A DNA stretch of 64,000 nt from positions 30,062,871 to 30,126,870 of the forward strand of contig OY482852.1 in assembly GCA_960531495.1 (NCBI GenBank). Direction: 5' to 3'. The notes under the pieces are model-generated. The model worked only from the letters and a program-made list of their open reading frames with translations. It searched no databases and was not told where the DNA came from. Of the stretch, positions 14,081 to 28,242 are shown in pieces. Made by a program: the position numbers and the translations under genes. The stretch is from Zeus faber. Taxonomy: Eukaryota; Chordata; Actinopteri; Zeiformes; Zeidae. Every line of letters starts with the position of its first letter. The first letter of the stretch is position 1.

Positions 14081-14770
14081 TACACCGATCTGCCACAATG
14101 TTAAAACCACCACTAATAACCATTAATATTGTATAGGTCTCCCTCGTACAGCTCTCACCCATCGAATCATGGACTCCACAAGACCTCTGAAGGTGTCCTG
14201 TGGTATCTGGCACCAAGGCGTTAGCAGCAGATCCTTTGTCCTGTAAGTCCTCAAGTCTTGTAAGTTGCAAGGTGGGGCCCTCATGGATCGGGCTTGTTGT
14301 TCCAGCACACCCCACAGATGCTCGATCTGGTCGGACCCTAACCCCGGCCATCTACATGATGTAAAAAAAAAAAACCATGATTCATCAGACCAGACCATCT
14401 TGTTTTATTGCTCCATGGTCCAGTTCTGATGCTCACGTGCCCATTGTAGGCGCTTTCGACGGTGGACAGGGGTCAGCATGGACACTCTGACCGGTCTGCG
14501 GCTACACAGCCTCATACGCAGCATTAACCTTTTCCGCAATTCTACAGTAGCTCTTCTGTGGGATCGGACTAGATGGGCTAGCCTTCACCCCCCATGCACA
14601 TCAATGTGCCTTGGGTGCCCATGACCCTGTCGTCATTTCACCGGTTGTCCTTCCTTGGACCACTTTTTTAGGTACTAACCGCTGCATACCAGGAACACCC
14701 AACAAGACCTGCCATTTTGGAGATGCTCTGACCCAGTTGTCTAGCCACTTGAACCCCTCAAAGACCTGGT
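14081..14770 (-). mobile_element. Tc1/mariner-like transposon, internally deleted and truncated
   Basis: The left terminus tacaccgatctgccacaatg is the end of a Tc1-like family that is abundant in fish. Minus-strand frames near 14123-14351 encode the transposase C-terminus (LTPWCQIPQDTFRGLVESMI) and an upstream VWSDESWFFFF piece, corresponding to the catalytic-domain FSDES motif. A large part of the catalytic region between them is deleted, and the N-terminal helix-turn-helix end is truncated at about 14740-14770. The second terminal repeat is absent. It lies shortly before a long TG array. Confidence 0.8.
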
Positions 14771-14993
14771 ATTGAACGCGTCTTGCTTTCGGAGTCGAAG
14801 ACTGCCTAAAGCAATATTAAGAGGAAATACTTTAGCGTTGGAAAAGCATCTTTCCAACCACACATGGGAGTGATACCTTGGCTCAAGGCAGGAGGAGGTA
14901 GCAGATACGCCATTCCAGCAGTGTGACTCCTTTGATGTGTGCGGTTCTTGGAACCGTGGAACTGTATGACTGGTTACATCCTCCTTGCAGCAG

Positions 14994-15103
<110 letters not shown>

Positions 15104-15234
15104 CCGCGCCTGCGGGTTGTGTATCTCAAGACACATGCAAACATCCTTGAATTCTCACACACACACAAATGCAACTTGTATACACTTCAATATGCCCATC
15201 TGCAAATGCTTAAAACAACAGGTACATAAAACAA

Positions 15235-15251
<17 letters not shown>

Positions 15252-15276
<25 letters not shown>

Positions 15277-15343
15277 AGAACAGAGAACATTCTGAATCCA
15301 TGCTAACTTGCATAACTTGTCACATACACACACACACACACAC
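15252..15343. repeat. Two short (AC)n arrays
   Basis: AC runs at about 15252-15277 and 15325-15343, separated by unique sequence and preceded by a CT-rich tract. Confidence 0.9.
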
Positions 15344-16093
15344 GCTTCCACTCTCGGCACCATGGGCTAATGTGATGTGCAAGCTGCCAGTTACTAGAGG
15401 TGCTATCACCAGCTCCCTACACAGCTGAGATAGCATGTGTAGACATAACAGCTCAGATGAAAGAGGGAGGGAGAGAATGTATGAATGTTGCGTAGTGTGG
15501 GGAGGAGAGCTGCAAGGGAAGGAGGTGCTGCGGTTTGATATCATGTGTTGCATGCTTTGGCCAGGCAGTCATCAGTTCCGAAGGGGGAAAATTTTCTCTG
15601 GGCAAAGTAAACTGTCCACAAACCCAGATGGATGGGTCCCCACGTCGCAATGCCTGCCTGCACTCCCTCAATTTATTATTCTACCATGGGCCATTGGTGG
15701 TACAGGACGTCGAGGACGCCCCCACCCTTCATTAGAAAATGGAGTAGGGGGCACCCTCAGCTCAGCACCACCACTCTTTCTCTCTCTCACCCTCCATATA
15801 TTTATATCGCCCTCCTTCTGTCAGCCTCCAGCCTCAGGCACGTGCGTTCATTAACCCTGCGTGTAATTATTTTTGTTGCACTGTCATATTACTGACATTT
15901 CAACTCGGGGGTTCTTCAATTAGGATTAACCTAAACCACACAAAATCACACTTCACAACTACCCCCCCCCCTTCTTTTCTTTATTTTTTTTTTAACAGCA
16001 GCCCTTGTTGCCTCCAATTTCAGTCAAATTAAAGTTCTTTGCCTGTCCCTCTACTCAGGAAAACAAGTCTGACCAAGGGCCTTTTAATGTGAA

Positions 16094-16097
<4 letters not shown>

Positions 16098-16130
<33 letters not shown>
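16098..16130. repeat. (CT)n microsatellite
   Basis: Uninterrupted CT dinucleotide run of about 16 units. Confidence 0.95.
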
Positions 16131-16131
<1 letters not shown>

Positions 16132-19100
16132 AGCATTCATTAATCTCTAGACACTGTTGCTAAACGCCTGGATCATGCAGGTGGTAGCATCCGCTGTAAA
16201 GAGAACTGCTATCACACAAATGGTGCCTAGTTTGAATTGCACTGAAGCTCCTCTGCTGCTTCAGGATTGACAGTACAACTGAAGCCACTGCGACTTTCAC
16301 ATTATCAGGGTCTACTATGCTTACGATTAAATATTGTTGAAAAGCAACTGTACATGTAAAATGTAGGAGTGAGGACATTTGTCTATCTGTATTGCTCCCT
16401 CTTTATCTCACTCTGCCCCTCTGGTTCACAACCCTTGATCTGGCCCCCAGGGCCTATAGTCTCGCCACAGTAGTAATAAACAGTCATCACTTGACATTAG
16501 GTGTGTGTGTGTGTGTGTGTGCGTGCGTGCGTGCGCAAAGCAGTAGTTCTAGCGGTAGTTATAAACTCTGATGGCTTTGAGTTGTCCCGGGGGGGATGAA
16601 AAGTGCCTCGCCGTGTGTGGCTTGACCTTCGGTGCACAGCCAACCCCCATCCCTCCTCCTGATGCGTTCACTCAGATAAACACGTGGTAAACACAGGCAG
16701 AGCAAGTGGATGTGTGTGAAGTCCTAGCACCACTCTGTTCCCCATGGGGCATATACAAGGCCCTTAAGATGAAAGGAGCCCTCCCTGGCGCTGTTAGACA
16801 CTAGAGACTACCGAAAACTACCCCCTCTGACTCATAATGAAAAGCCAAGGAACCATCTTCCTAAAGCTTCCAAGAATATTAAAACTGGTCATCTTAAGGA
16901 CCAGCGGTCCCCAGGACTTATAAACAAGCAAACTTCAACTCTGAATTAAAGAACTTGCAAACATGTCACAGTCAGGCAGTCCTTTCCGCCGCTTCTGCTT
17001 GACCCAAGCAGCAAAGAGTCTTCACAGTCAGCTAGGTGTTAGAGGGTTAAGTAAGTAAGGAAGGAAGGGGCTCCAATGAAATACAATTTACCCTGTTGAT
17101 AGATGCAGACTCTTGGTATGCTCTGGTTAACGGTAGGTGTGTAAGGTTTTTAATGGTGCATTGAGCTTTAATATAAGCCTGAGGGTTTACCTTATGAGGT
17201 ATTTTTTAAAGCGACAAGGTTTTGGCCAGTATGCTCGGTTAACAGCGTAGCTCAGTATTTCCCTGTCAGGTTAATGTATGAGGAGCCTATGAGCAGTGTG
17301 GCTTGGAAGCACACACCAGGGCTCCTGGTCTGCATTCTTGGGCTGTGTTGAGGTTTAGGTAATGCTACTACACGGCTTACTGACCAACTATGGTTCAGAA
17401 AAGGAGATTCCGCCGCAGCAGTTGCTGGCAATGAAAGCGCCCCTGTGCTCATTCCAAAAAAATATATATAAAAATAAAACTCCCGTAGAGAGATTATTGT
17501 TTTGGAGATAACGCCAGTGGTGAAATGACGGTAATACTCCCGGTCATAACCGATTTCGACTCAAAATGGCTCCAGCGCTCCACGTTTTAATTCCCTAAAA
17601 TGGTGTGGTTTGTTAGTTTGACAGAGCTTTAAAAAAAACAACTTAAACTCCAGAAAACCTCACTTGCCCGTATCCCTGTGGATTTAATGAGTCTAGACAG
17701 AATATTGAAATATTGAAATATTTATACCAAAATTTCTAGGGAGATGTTCATTTGGGACTCATTGGGATCATTTTGGCAATTCTCCGGCCTGTCACTGACT
17801 GCCAACTATGTGTCTACCGTTTTAACCCCTATTTTCATTACCGTGGAGGCATGTCAGGCAGGGGGAGATGGATTGTTGGTTGGCTGGCCTTTGGTCAGTC
17901 CCACTAGCAGTGGTCAATCACTATTTCATTGATTCACAATCTCTTGGCAGTCTACTTCAGCAGCACATAGCAGCATGACATTTCCTGTGTGTCTCCAGGC
18001 AAGTGGTCCCTGTGGTTTCTGTGCCTATACAGGTAGAATGCGGATGACATTGTGTGCTAATTTTCAGTGATTAAGACGACGAAGAGATAAATGGGACCCT
18101 CGAGGCCTGCCCCCCCCCCCCCCCCCTCCCCACTTCTCCCAACCCTATCTCCCCTCCTCTCCCTGTTGTCTTGTAATCAGCTAGGCTGAAGAGGCTGAGG
18201 TATGTTTAGAAGAGCTTACTCATCACTGTTTTAGTGCCACGGTTTTGTTAACAGTGGGCAGCTGATAGTGGTTTGGAAGCTGCATGTTGCAGGTGGCCCA
18301 AGCGTTTTTTTCTTTAGTCTTTTTTTTATGTGTGTTTATGTGTACGATTGCGTGTTTTTGCGTGTGTGCGTGCTTGAGACATACTGTAGTGTGTTTGGCC
18401 TTTGCTTGTACTAAACACAGCTTTGAGGGGTAAACAATCCCATCTTATCATCAGCCTGTGTGTACGTCTCTAACCCGGAGATACACACACTCAGTCTCTT
18501 GCCATGTGTTGTTGGCGAGGAGTTTTCAAATCGCGGCCTCACTCCTCACTCCCTAATAACAGGCTGCATACGCCAATCGGCTTTTCATCTGAAGCCTTGG
18601 GTGAAATGCATGCATGTCCTTGGCCAGATAACATTCTTATCAGTCACTTGGATTCACGGCAAGTCTGATGTAATTTTTGATGTCAAACTGACTCAACCGC
18701 TAATATCACAGCGATCTACAAAATAACACAAGCCAAATGAGGAGCGCCCTCAAACAAAGTTATTATGTGCTTGTAATATCCCTTAACAACCTCCCTTCCC
18801 ATAATTTTGCCCCATTGCCTTTTAATTGGTCTCGCTGATTCATGAGTGAATGCAGTGATCTTTTCCGTCCGCCAGGATAGTCAGCTCATCGCAGCTAGCG
18901 ATATGGAGTTGGAATGCAAAATGGTTTCGTAAAACATCAGATCATCATGAACCCATTTGACCAAATTGCTAAATGGCTTTAATGTGGAACCACTTAATGT
19001 CCGTAAGAAGAGTGATCTGCAGTCTACTGTAGCAAGGCAAGAACAGGAGATACAAGAGAGTGAGCGAGAGGTGAGTAAGGAAGAGGTGGATATTAGCAAT

Positions 19101-19559
19101 CTCTCTTTGTCCCTGTTAACATCATGTATGAACACCTCGGATTGGATATGACAAAGTTTTAACCATGTTGCATTTACAGTTCCAGCTCAAATTACACATT
19201 AAATCAATATATTGAGCTTTGTGTTAAATCTCAGTCACTTTTTCCAAATAAAAACGTAGAAAAAAAAGTTAAATTACATCTTGCATCTTACAACCAACTG
19301 TGTTTTCCCTCCCAAAACGAAGTCTTGCACCTGTGGACTTGCTTTGTTCCAAATGGACAGGATCACGTGGATGGCGGAAACATCCTCAAAAGATGTTTTC
19401 TACCATAGTATATAGTAGCATACATAAAGGCTTCAGGGGACATTTCGTGATGTTCTGCAGGAAGGAGATAAGTCCCATAGTTCTTGGCAAGTTGGATTCC
19501 CAAGATTCCCAGGAACCTCATCACTGTAAATGTTCAGTCTGCTGTGAACCCTGCTGAAT

Positions 19560-22500
19560 GGAACTCTTCTTCACTGTCATGGAAGTTTGCATTATTGAAC
19601 ATTATATTGCTCTTTAATAAGAGTTTAATAAGAGTTTTTATATGAATGTTTATCTCCCAATATGGTGTACATGTTCTATTTCTTACTGAGTGTTGGCTGT
19701 CGTCCTCTGCCTATGCGACACTTATTGAGGTTTCTCCCCCACATCATAGCTGCTTCTTCTTCTTCTTTTCTCATGGACAAGGCAAGAAAGGGGATGGAAA
19801 AGCAACCATTTTTTCGAACTTGTTGACCTGCACCAAATGCACTTTTGAAAATTTCTCAACCTTTGAATATTTAGCTATGGTTATCAACAACACATTCTTG
19901 CAATAACCATTTATAGCACTATCTTACTGTCGATTGCTCTTGTCAAATATGATAGAGTAATGTCACTGGGTTATTTTAACTTGCATGTAGATGACTGTTC
20001 TGAGCAGTGGAATTTGTGGACCTTGTTACTAGTCTTGACTTTACCCAACATATGTAGAATGACACTCACAACCATGAAAATACACAATTTTTTACAAGAG
20101 GTATAGGTGTTGAGATTTCACCTATTTTACGGGTTCGGTTTCTGATCACTCCTGTGCCTTTTTCAAAGTCTCTCTGTATTCCAAGTAAGTATTCAGAGCC
20201 TCATATACATACTTATCGCCGTATAGATAGCAATGCTACCTAACATACTTGACTCCTGTAGTACAAATTCTGATTCACTTAAAGTACCTGTAAAGTGAAA
20301 ATAAAGTAGTGTCCTGAGTTTGTCACACCACAGTACAATGTATAATTAACCACCCAGACAAAATTTGAATTATTAAAAAAAATTGCAATTATATAAATTA
20401 GGTTTAAAAATCATGATAAAAGAGCCAATTCTTCCTGCTCTGAGATGGTGAGGGCGTGTCTGCTGAGGAATCTGAAACCACGCCAATTTGCATTTAAAGT
20501 GTAATAACATCTAAGCATTTACTCCTACATTGGAGTAACTTCCATGTTTAAATGTTCTTCTGTACCCAGTCCTGTGTGATTAGTTGCTAACCGCCCGGAG
20601 GCACCCACGGGAACTGCTTGACATGAGTTCATGGTCTCCCTAAAGACGTCTTTTACTCCAGGTGTTTATTCCCAAAACAGCGCTTTATCCCAAACTCCGG
20701 GCTCTTAGTTTGGCTTATTTCACCATTGATGCTCCTTTTCAGACCTGGTGTTTATAGAGTGTTGGGGGAGGGGCCATGCAAAGTATGACCTTGTATACGT
20801 CATCGAGTGATGATTAAGCCCTGCCCAAATCATCTGGACCACTCGACAATTCAGTACTACATTGGTCAGTCTTTTCACATGTTTTCAGCAATTACTTTCT
20901 CACGTGTATAATTAGTTGAGAAACAAATCACTGAATTCACTTTAAAATCTGAAAAGTCCTCTCACAACAAAAAATCACACTCAGATTAAATCAGAACACT
21001 TGTGTACTCAACCAGACTTGGGGGCAGGTGCTATATGACCAAACAAGAGATTTCTTACCTTGCCTGGGTCGAGGGTTTTAAGAAGTATAAACGTGCACTC
21101 TCAGCTGCTAGGACAGCATGTTTATCTCACTTGATTCACGATAATAAAAATAATCCACCGTTTCTGTTTGATACTGTTGGTAAACTCACACAGAATACCC
21201 CTGCCAATAGCCTCTAAACCTTTTAAACTGCTTCCTGTTTTAAATAGTCATCTTCTTGAATTGTCAGTAAGTCGCTTTCTATATAGGCTCTGTGCCCTCA
21301 GCTTTAAAAACTTCCATTATCATAGCTGCTCAAAAAAACTAATATTGATCCGCAAATTGTGAATAATTACAGACCAATTTCCAATCTTCATTTTATGTCG
21401 AAACTACTTGAAAGGGCTGTCGCTGATGAACTTACTGCCTACTTATCCCTTCGATACATTTCAATATGGCTTTCGGTTGCATCATTCCACTGAAACTGTC
21501 TTGACCGGAGTAGTCAATGATCTACTATTTACTGTTCATTCTGATTTAATATCATTGTTGCCATTTTTTTACTTGAGTGTAGCTTTTGACACTGTCGACT
21601 ACAGCATACTTTTAAGCCGCTTGGAGAGGCATATTGGTATCCAGGGGATGGGGCTTTCATTCATATTCATCAAATAAAACTCAACGTGTAAGCTACAATA
21701 ATACAGTCTCAGAATGTTCTGAAGTAAAGTTGTACCCCAGGGATCGGTCCTTGGCCCTATACTCTTCTCTATCTATATTCTTCCCCCATGTGACATTATT
21801 TGCAAATATAGTCTCAAACTTAATTGCTACGCTGATGATACACGGCTATATGTACCGGTAAAGCCAAATGACCTTTCCCATTTCCTAAAATTAGAGGCAT
21901 CTCCTTCAGAAGTAAAACATGCATGGGTATGAACTTTCTGCTGATAGATGCTGACAAAAGTTAGAGAAAAACCGAGAAAGTTGTTATTGGACCAAATATG
22001 GGCATTTGTTTGAGAATTTGAGTGGTAATATCGATGGTTGTGTTATTCCTGAAAGCTCGACCATCAAAAAGTGATTTTGGAGTGATTTTTGATTCTCGTC
22101 TGACATTCCGTTCTTTTATCAATGCTATTACCAAGACAGCATTTTTTTTTTAATCTTAGTAATATTGCTAAAATCCGACCTATTCTATTACTGCGCGATG
22201 CTGAAACTGTAATCCATGCATTTGTAGCCTCTAGACTTGATTATTGTAATATCCCTTTCTCTGGTCTTCATAGTTGTGCTACTAGAGGTTTTCAGCCTGT
22301 TCAGAATTGCTGCAGCTAGAATCTTGACAAAAACTAAAGAAATTGATCATTTAACACCGATTCTGGCCTCTCTTTACTGGCTACCAGTGCAGTGGACTTC
22401 CTCCACCTTACCTATCTGAGAAAATTATACTATATTCACCAGTAAGCCCTCTTCGCTCTCTCGATGCTGGTCTCCATGTCATTCCTCAGTTAACAAAAAA

Positions 22501-22925
22501 TCAGTTGCTTTCAGAGAATTTGCCTACCGTGCCCCTTACCTCTGGAATGGCCTCCCATACATGTCAAAGAAGCACATTGAAATCTTTAAATCAAGACGAA
22601 AAATCAACCTCTATTTACTTCATAACAGCCTACCTTAGAACATAGAACTGAGTTGAGTGCATCATCCTTACAAACATTATTTTAACATTGATGTTTTTAA
22701 TGTGGTTCTTTCATTTTGAGGTTTTTTTTTGTTTTTTTTTTGCTATGTGCACATATCTCTTGGGCTTTGTTGTTATCACTTTGACGTTGTTGTTTTGTTG
22801 TGACCTTGTGTTTGCTTGCTGTATGTTTTCTCCAGTCTGTTCTCTGTGAAGTGTATCGGGACCATGCTGCATGGTGATTCTGCACTTTAAATAAATAAAT
22901 TAATTGATTGATTGATTTACCCATG
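19560..22925 (+). mobile_element. L2-like LINE, decayed, split by a second insertion
   Basis: Domains appear in LINE order on the + strand. First is an endonuclease start (VHVLFLTECWLSSSAYATLI, from about 19660) and a DFN.HVDD-like piece near 19977. Reverse transcriptase motifs follow (FQYGFRLHHSTETVLTGVVN near 21455; LSVAFDTVDYSILL near 21575). The catalytic YADD box is at 21828-21839, in a different frame from the preceding motif. The C-terminus has KEIDHLTPILASLYWLPVQ near 22340. Frameshifts and stops throughout mean it is a fossil. The 3' end is marked by aaataaataaatt then attgattgattg near 22890-22920. The 5' edge is uncertain. Confidence 0.82.
20287..20950. mobile_element. Insertion nested inside the LINE
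   Basis: LINE similarity stops near 20280 and resumes near 20960 (the NRALSAARTA-like segment follows at about 21090). The intervening ~660 bp is unrelated. It starts with taaagtgaaaataaag and ends ttcacttta, i.e. imperfect inverted ends sharing TAAAGTGAA. Similar ttcactt motifs occur on both outer sides. This suggests a non-autonomous DNA transposon that entered the LINE after the LINE inserted. Family not identified. Confidence 0.5.
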
Positions 22926-24622
22926 GCTGAGTTTCAGGCAGAGTGTGTCACACCCACCGCTGGCGTGTGCTTTGAGTGCTGGTCACAATCAGTTTCCAAC
23001 GCTTACTTTGTGCGTTCATACTTGTATTTTTCAGAATGCAGGTACAATACAATTATGACACATAAGAATTAGGTATGCATCAATACCATTTTTCTTTTGG
23101 CCAAAGTACTCAGTACTGTACTCACTGTTGGGTCCTCGACAATCATAATGAGATCACTTAGTGTGAAGAACAAGTGTTTGTTTTAGTAATTGATTTATTG
23201 CATTGTCTAAAACAAATCAGAAACAACATGAAATTGTCACTGAGTTCCAAAAATAAAGCACATAAAACTCTGTCAATTTACACAAGATAGCTTTAGATAT
23301 AACAGCATGTGAGTATGTGAGTACAGTGATTGATTTAGTTCTCGCTGCTGTATCCATCCATCTCAGAGGCTTTAAGCACATGGAGACTTGTGGACAGGTA
23401 GAGAGACGGATCAATCTGTCAGACTGGGAACATGCCGGTCAGAAGAACCCCAATACAAGAGTCCCAACTTCCCCCTTTCTGTGGCCCATGACAAAAGCCA
23501 GAGAACTCTGCTTGAACCTGCATTGGAAAAAGTCCCGGGTGACACAAGCGATAAGGAGATTTCAACACAAGTTGTGTCAAATCGGTTGGTGGGAAAGGGG
23601 CAGCGGTAGTCTGTTATTTCAATGAAGCTCGCAAGCGTCTCTCCCCTGGTCTCGTCACACTACACCGGGGCTTGCTCTCAGGTCACAGTGTGCTGGTGCT
23701 TCCATAATGCATGGTAGTGATGCATTGACACAATCAGGCCAAGTCTGCTCGGTCTCTCATTAGGGAACCTGGATCTCCCTGACGGGGGCTCCAGGTTCAT
23801 GTTTGGTAGTTACTCGGAAGGCTCTCCTTCGATGCGATTTCCAGAGAGAGAATGTGTGTCAGTGCCCGAGTGGTTTTGTGTGCCTGCATGTGTGTTTGAA
23901 CACGTAAGTGGAGAGAGGGGCTCTCAGATAATTCATAGAAACTGCAGTTGCACTTTGCTTCTTGAGGTTTGAGGCAAGAGATGTGCAACCTCTGGTTGGC
24001 TTTTCATCACCAGGGAGGCTAATGTGGATTCATGAAGGTTAGGACAAAAGTATGGGCCGGATGCTATGAAGCTTCTTATCAGCATCTGTAGCTGCTGTTT
24101 CACTGCCCCCTCCCCTCCTCCTCTCCAAAATTCCTAGTCTGGCCTCACGCCATGTACCGATGTTCATGGAGGCACTCGCAGTACATGCGCACACACACAG
24201 ACACAGAATTCACTCAATAACCAGACAGCTTTCGGAATAGTGGTGTGCTAGTGAATGCTAATGAACTTGAGTTTCACAATACAAGAGATATCATGTGTTG
24301 CACATGAAACTATATGGTCATTTAGAGTATGATACCTTGGTTTCAAGCCCATCTTGTCTCTATTTTTTTTTCTTCACCACCATTTCTCCCAGCTGTTCTT
24401 TCTTTCCACCTCTCTTGTTTCACACACTCCGTCTTCTCTCCACCGTGGCGGATGTCCCTTGGTTGTAGTCAGCTCTTCCAACGTCGGGCTGAATAATGTG
24501 CGGAGCCCGCAGATAACAGCCATGAGTCACCAAGCCCAGCACAGCACACAGCAGATGGGGAGGAAACAGGTCTCCGCTCTGGGAACAGGAATAGATGTAT
24601 TGTTGTCTCTTATTAGATGAGG

Positions 24623-24658
24623 CACACACACACACACACACAGACACACACACACACA

Positions 24659-24750
<92 letters not shown>
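24623..24750. repeat. (AC)n microsatellite, interrupted
   Basis: 128 bp of AC units with two interruptions (cagac, actcac). Confidence 0.97.
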
Positions 24751-24751
<1 letters not shown>

Positions 24752-26018
24752 TTACAGATTCTCTCGCACACACACCGTTTTCATCTGTGGAGGCACATTC
24801 ATATTATCACACCGACCCAAGCATTTTATGGAGGCACCCAGGCACATGCACCTTAGACATTCACGTGATCACACAGACACAGTGCTGTGCTCTCACCTGG
24901 ACTCAGTCGAATATGATCTGGTTCTCACGATCTTGTTTATAGGAAGACTTGGAATTAAATGACAGAGATCCAGGGCCAAGTCCGATGGAGTGCTCACTTA
25001 TAATGTAGATTGGAGAATGGATTCTGAAAAGAGAGAGGACGCGTAGCCAGAGGGTCATAAATAGGAGGGAGAGGCAAGAGGCACTTTGAGGTTCCCAAGG
25101 TGCAGATTTATTCACAGGTGCAAATCAAACGGAAACTAGATACCAAAACAAAAGTAAAAACTGAATACAATTGAACATGAAGGCAACTCACACTGGGAAT
25201 AAAAATCAGACACAAATCAACTGCTTCAATAGTATTAGATTATCTCCAGTCAATGATCTCTGGGCTCCACCTTCCTCCCTACAGGGATGAGCTATATAAT
25301 CAATCAATAAATACATATCTTTAATAGTTGCTTATGTATTAAACTCAGTGATCCAACAGGTATTTTGCAAATAAGAAAATACAAAATAAACAAAATAATT
25401 GACTATCTGCAAAACCCCCCAGACCTCACACGGCCCGATAATATTGGGTGTGACGTCACCACATTGTCAGAGTCCGCCAGAGTGAGAGACCTTTGAAAAC
25501 TTAAATGAAATTAAAATAAATGAAAATAAACGAATTTGAAAGAAAATCCTTTTTCTTTTTTTACTTGTTAATTTAGAAAACATGCTCTGTGGAAATTATT
25601 ACAAAAATAGAACGCTAGACATAACAAAACCCGGAATAGTCACGACAGTGGCGTTACTGATGAGCGATTGAATTATATATTGTTTAGTGGAATAATAAAT
25701 ATTATTGTCACGATCCTGTGTGTGGACTGTGTAACAAGCGGTGCAGTCGCACTTTCTCAATGTCCATTGAGATTCCCTTGTTTCTACCTGCTATTCATCT
25801 TTGATTTGACTTTCGGTCTTTCTGCTTTCTTTGCTTCTGGCATTTTTTTTCCTCTTTCTATTCCTGCTCATTCCTTCCCACTGGTTGCATTACACTTCTT
25901 TCTTTCTTTCTTTCGTCCTTCCTGCCCGTTACTGTACTCACAGCTACAGTCAAGCTTTACGAGGTGAGCCTGGCCTGTCAACTTCAGGCGGCTCACAATT
26001 GGGCAATTGTGACAGGCT

Positions 26019-26146
<128 letters not shown>

Positions 26147-26368
26147 CGTACACATACACAGAGGTCCACAGCCGGAGGCTGACTGTGTTGAGAGTGAGTT
26201 TTCCTCGGAGCTGAGCAGCAGTGGAGTGGGAGCAGGCTTTCCGTAGGCAGGGGTCTGTTTCCAGTCAGAGCTTCCAGTCTGTCCTTCCTGAACCCTCTGG
26301 GGTCCTGTGCTGCCTTGGCCCCACGGCACTGCTGGGTTGCGGCACGGCAGGGGAACAGCCCCACAGGG

Positions 26369-26494
<126 letters not shown>

Positions 26495-27428
26495 CTATAC
26501 CCTCCCACCCACACATAGCTTAGGTCCTTTCAGTGGTGTCAACAGCTCTCTCTCTTTTTATTACAAATATGTATGTATTTATTTATTTATTGCTTTGTTC
26601 ATTGATTTGTCTTCCATTTTTTTGTGCTTGTGCCACTGAAATCAGTAGATACCATGTTCTAAAAAAAAGGTTTTTAAAAACTCTCTCTTTCCCCTGCTCT
26701 CTCTAACCTACGCACACACACCCAGCAGTAGAGCACCTGTCGGGTGGTGCGTCCCGCTCCAGGACACCTTCGAGTCATGAGCTCATCGGAAAAGCAATTA
26801 AAGGCAGCGTAGGCCCCTGCGCACTGGCGTAATGTTTTGTTTTTGCTACTTGGCTTCGAAATTAACCAAAGCTGTCACAATTCATCTGGCTGACACGGGG
26901 GCTCGCAGCTATATTTATTTATTTTCCCTGTTGGAGAATCTGGAAGCAGGGTCCCAGGGCGGTCTTCCTGTCCAACAATGAAGCGATTCTATGGATGGGG
27001 TGAGGGGGGTGGGGGCATGAGGTGTGGTGGTGGTGGGGGTTGGGGTGGGTCATGGACATAACACCCTGACCCCCCCCCCCCCCGGACTATCTACAAGGCC
27101 TCTACCCGATGAGGTTGGGTGATTAAATGACTACCACCTCTCTCCACCCTCCGTCTCGCCTGTAACTTGGTCGGGGATGTCGTAAGGTCGTGGACTGTGT
27201 AACCCTAATCAGAATTTGTGAACGGGGAAGGGGTGATGTGTTGACCCCCCACCTCGGTTTATTGAATTTCATGCTCCTGGGGACTCACCAATGTCTCTTC
27301 TATTGGAAAAAAATAATAATTTGGCAGTCAGTTAAAGAGAAAAAGTTGTCTGCGTTGTGGAGTGGACTATCTCATGTGTGTGTTTTTAAAATGTATTTAT
27401 TCTTAACCAGCATACCTCCAAGCACCCG

Positions 27429-27431
<3 letters not shown>

Positions 27432-27463
<32 letters not shown>

Positions 27464-27520
27464 TGTGTGTTGTGTGTATGTGTGTGTGTGTGTGTGTGTT
27501 GTGTGTGTGTGTGTGTATGC
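27432..27520. repeat. (TG)n microsatellite, interrupted
   Basis: TG units broken by gg, tt and ta interruptions, followed by a GC-alternating tail (gcgcgtgcgcgc). This is alternating purine-pyrimidine DNA. Confidence 0.93.
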
Positions 27521-28221
27521 GCGTGCGCGCCTGTGTGTTTTTGAAAGAATTACTTAGGAAGTAAGAAAAACACATCTATTATCATTGTCATCACTTTTCT
27601 GTAATTACCCCCTACACCCTGTTAGACAGCAGTTGAACAACAACTAACCCGGCTCCCAGGGTCGGGCAGGCAGTGCGCCAGGGGCCCCCGCTTTCACACC
27701 AAGCTGCATGCTTCAAAGAGACCGGCACAGCGGGACAGTAGTGTAAACATAGCGATAAAACAAGTAGCTAATGTAGGTGGACATAAAGGGGGGGAAAAAA
27801 GTTTGCGAAATATCAAGGTAAAAAAGTGCAGTTGATTGGTTTACTGAAACATGAATAGATGCATATGAAAACTGTTTCTAAATCGGTCCAAGTGATTCTA
27901 ATTTCAATTTTGTCAGAAAAGCAGAACGCTTAAGAATTCTGTCATGCACACTAACGGAAAGCGGTAAAGTTTTCAATATTCATTTTACCATAAACATTTT
28001 GCAAACTTTTGCGCTTTTCACCAACCGTGGTGTAATGCCCAACCGACGTAGGTGGCGGGAAAGGGAAAAAAAGCTTCTTCTCTTGACCAGTAAGTTCATA
28101 CAAGCAAGGTATAAGTTTAGATAAACAGGGTTTAACTGTTTTCCTCTTTCTGGACATACGACTCTTTGTCTCCTTGTCTCCAAGTAAAACAACATAGAAA
28201 TGTTTTGCGATGTTCATGTCT

Positions 28222-28242
28222 GAGAGAGAGAGAGAGAGAGAG
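28222..28242. repeat. Short (GA)n tract
   Basis: About ten GA units. Confidence 0.9.

Noticed and set aside
24940-25290. Possible LTR (ttcccaaggtgcagatttat...)
   Set aside because: No second copy, no primer site and no target duplication were found.
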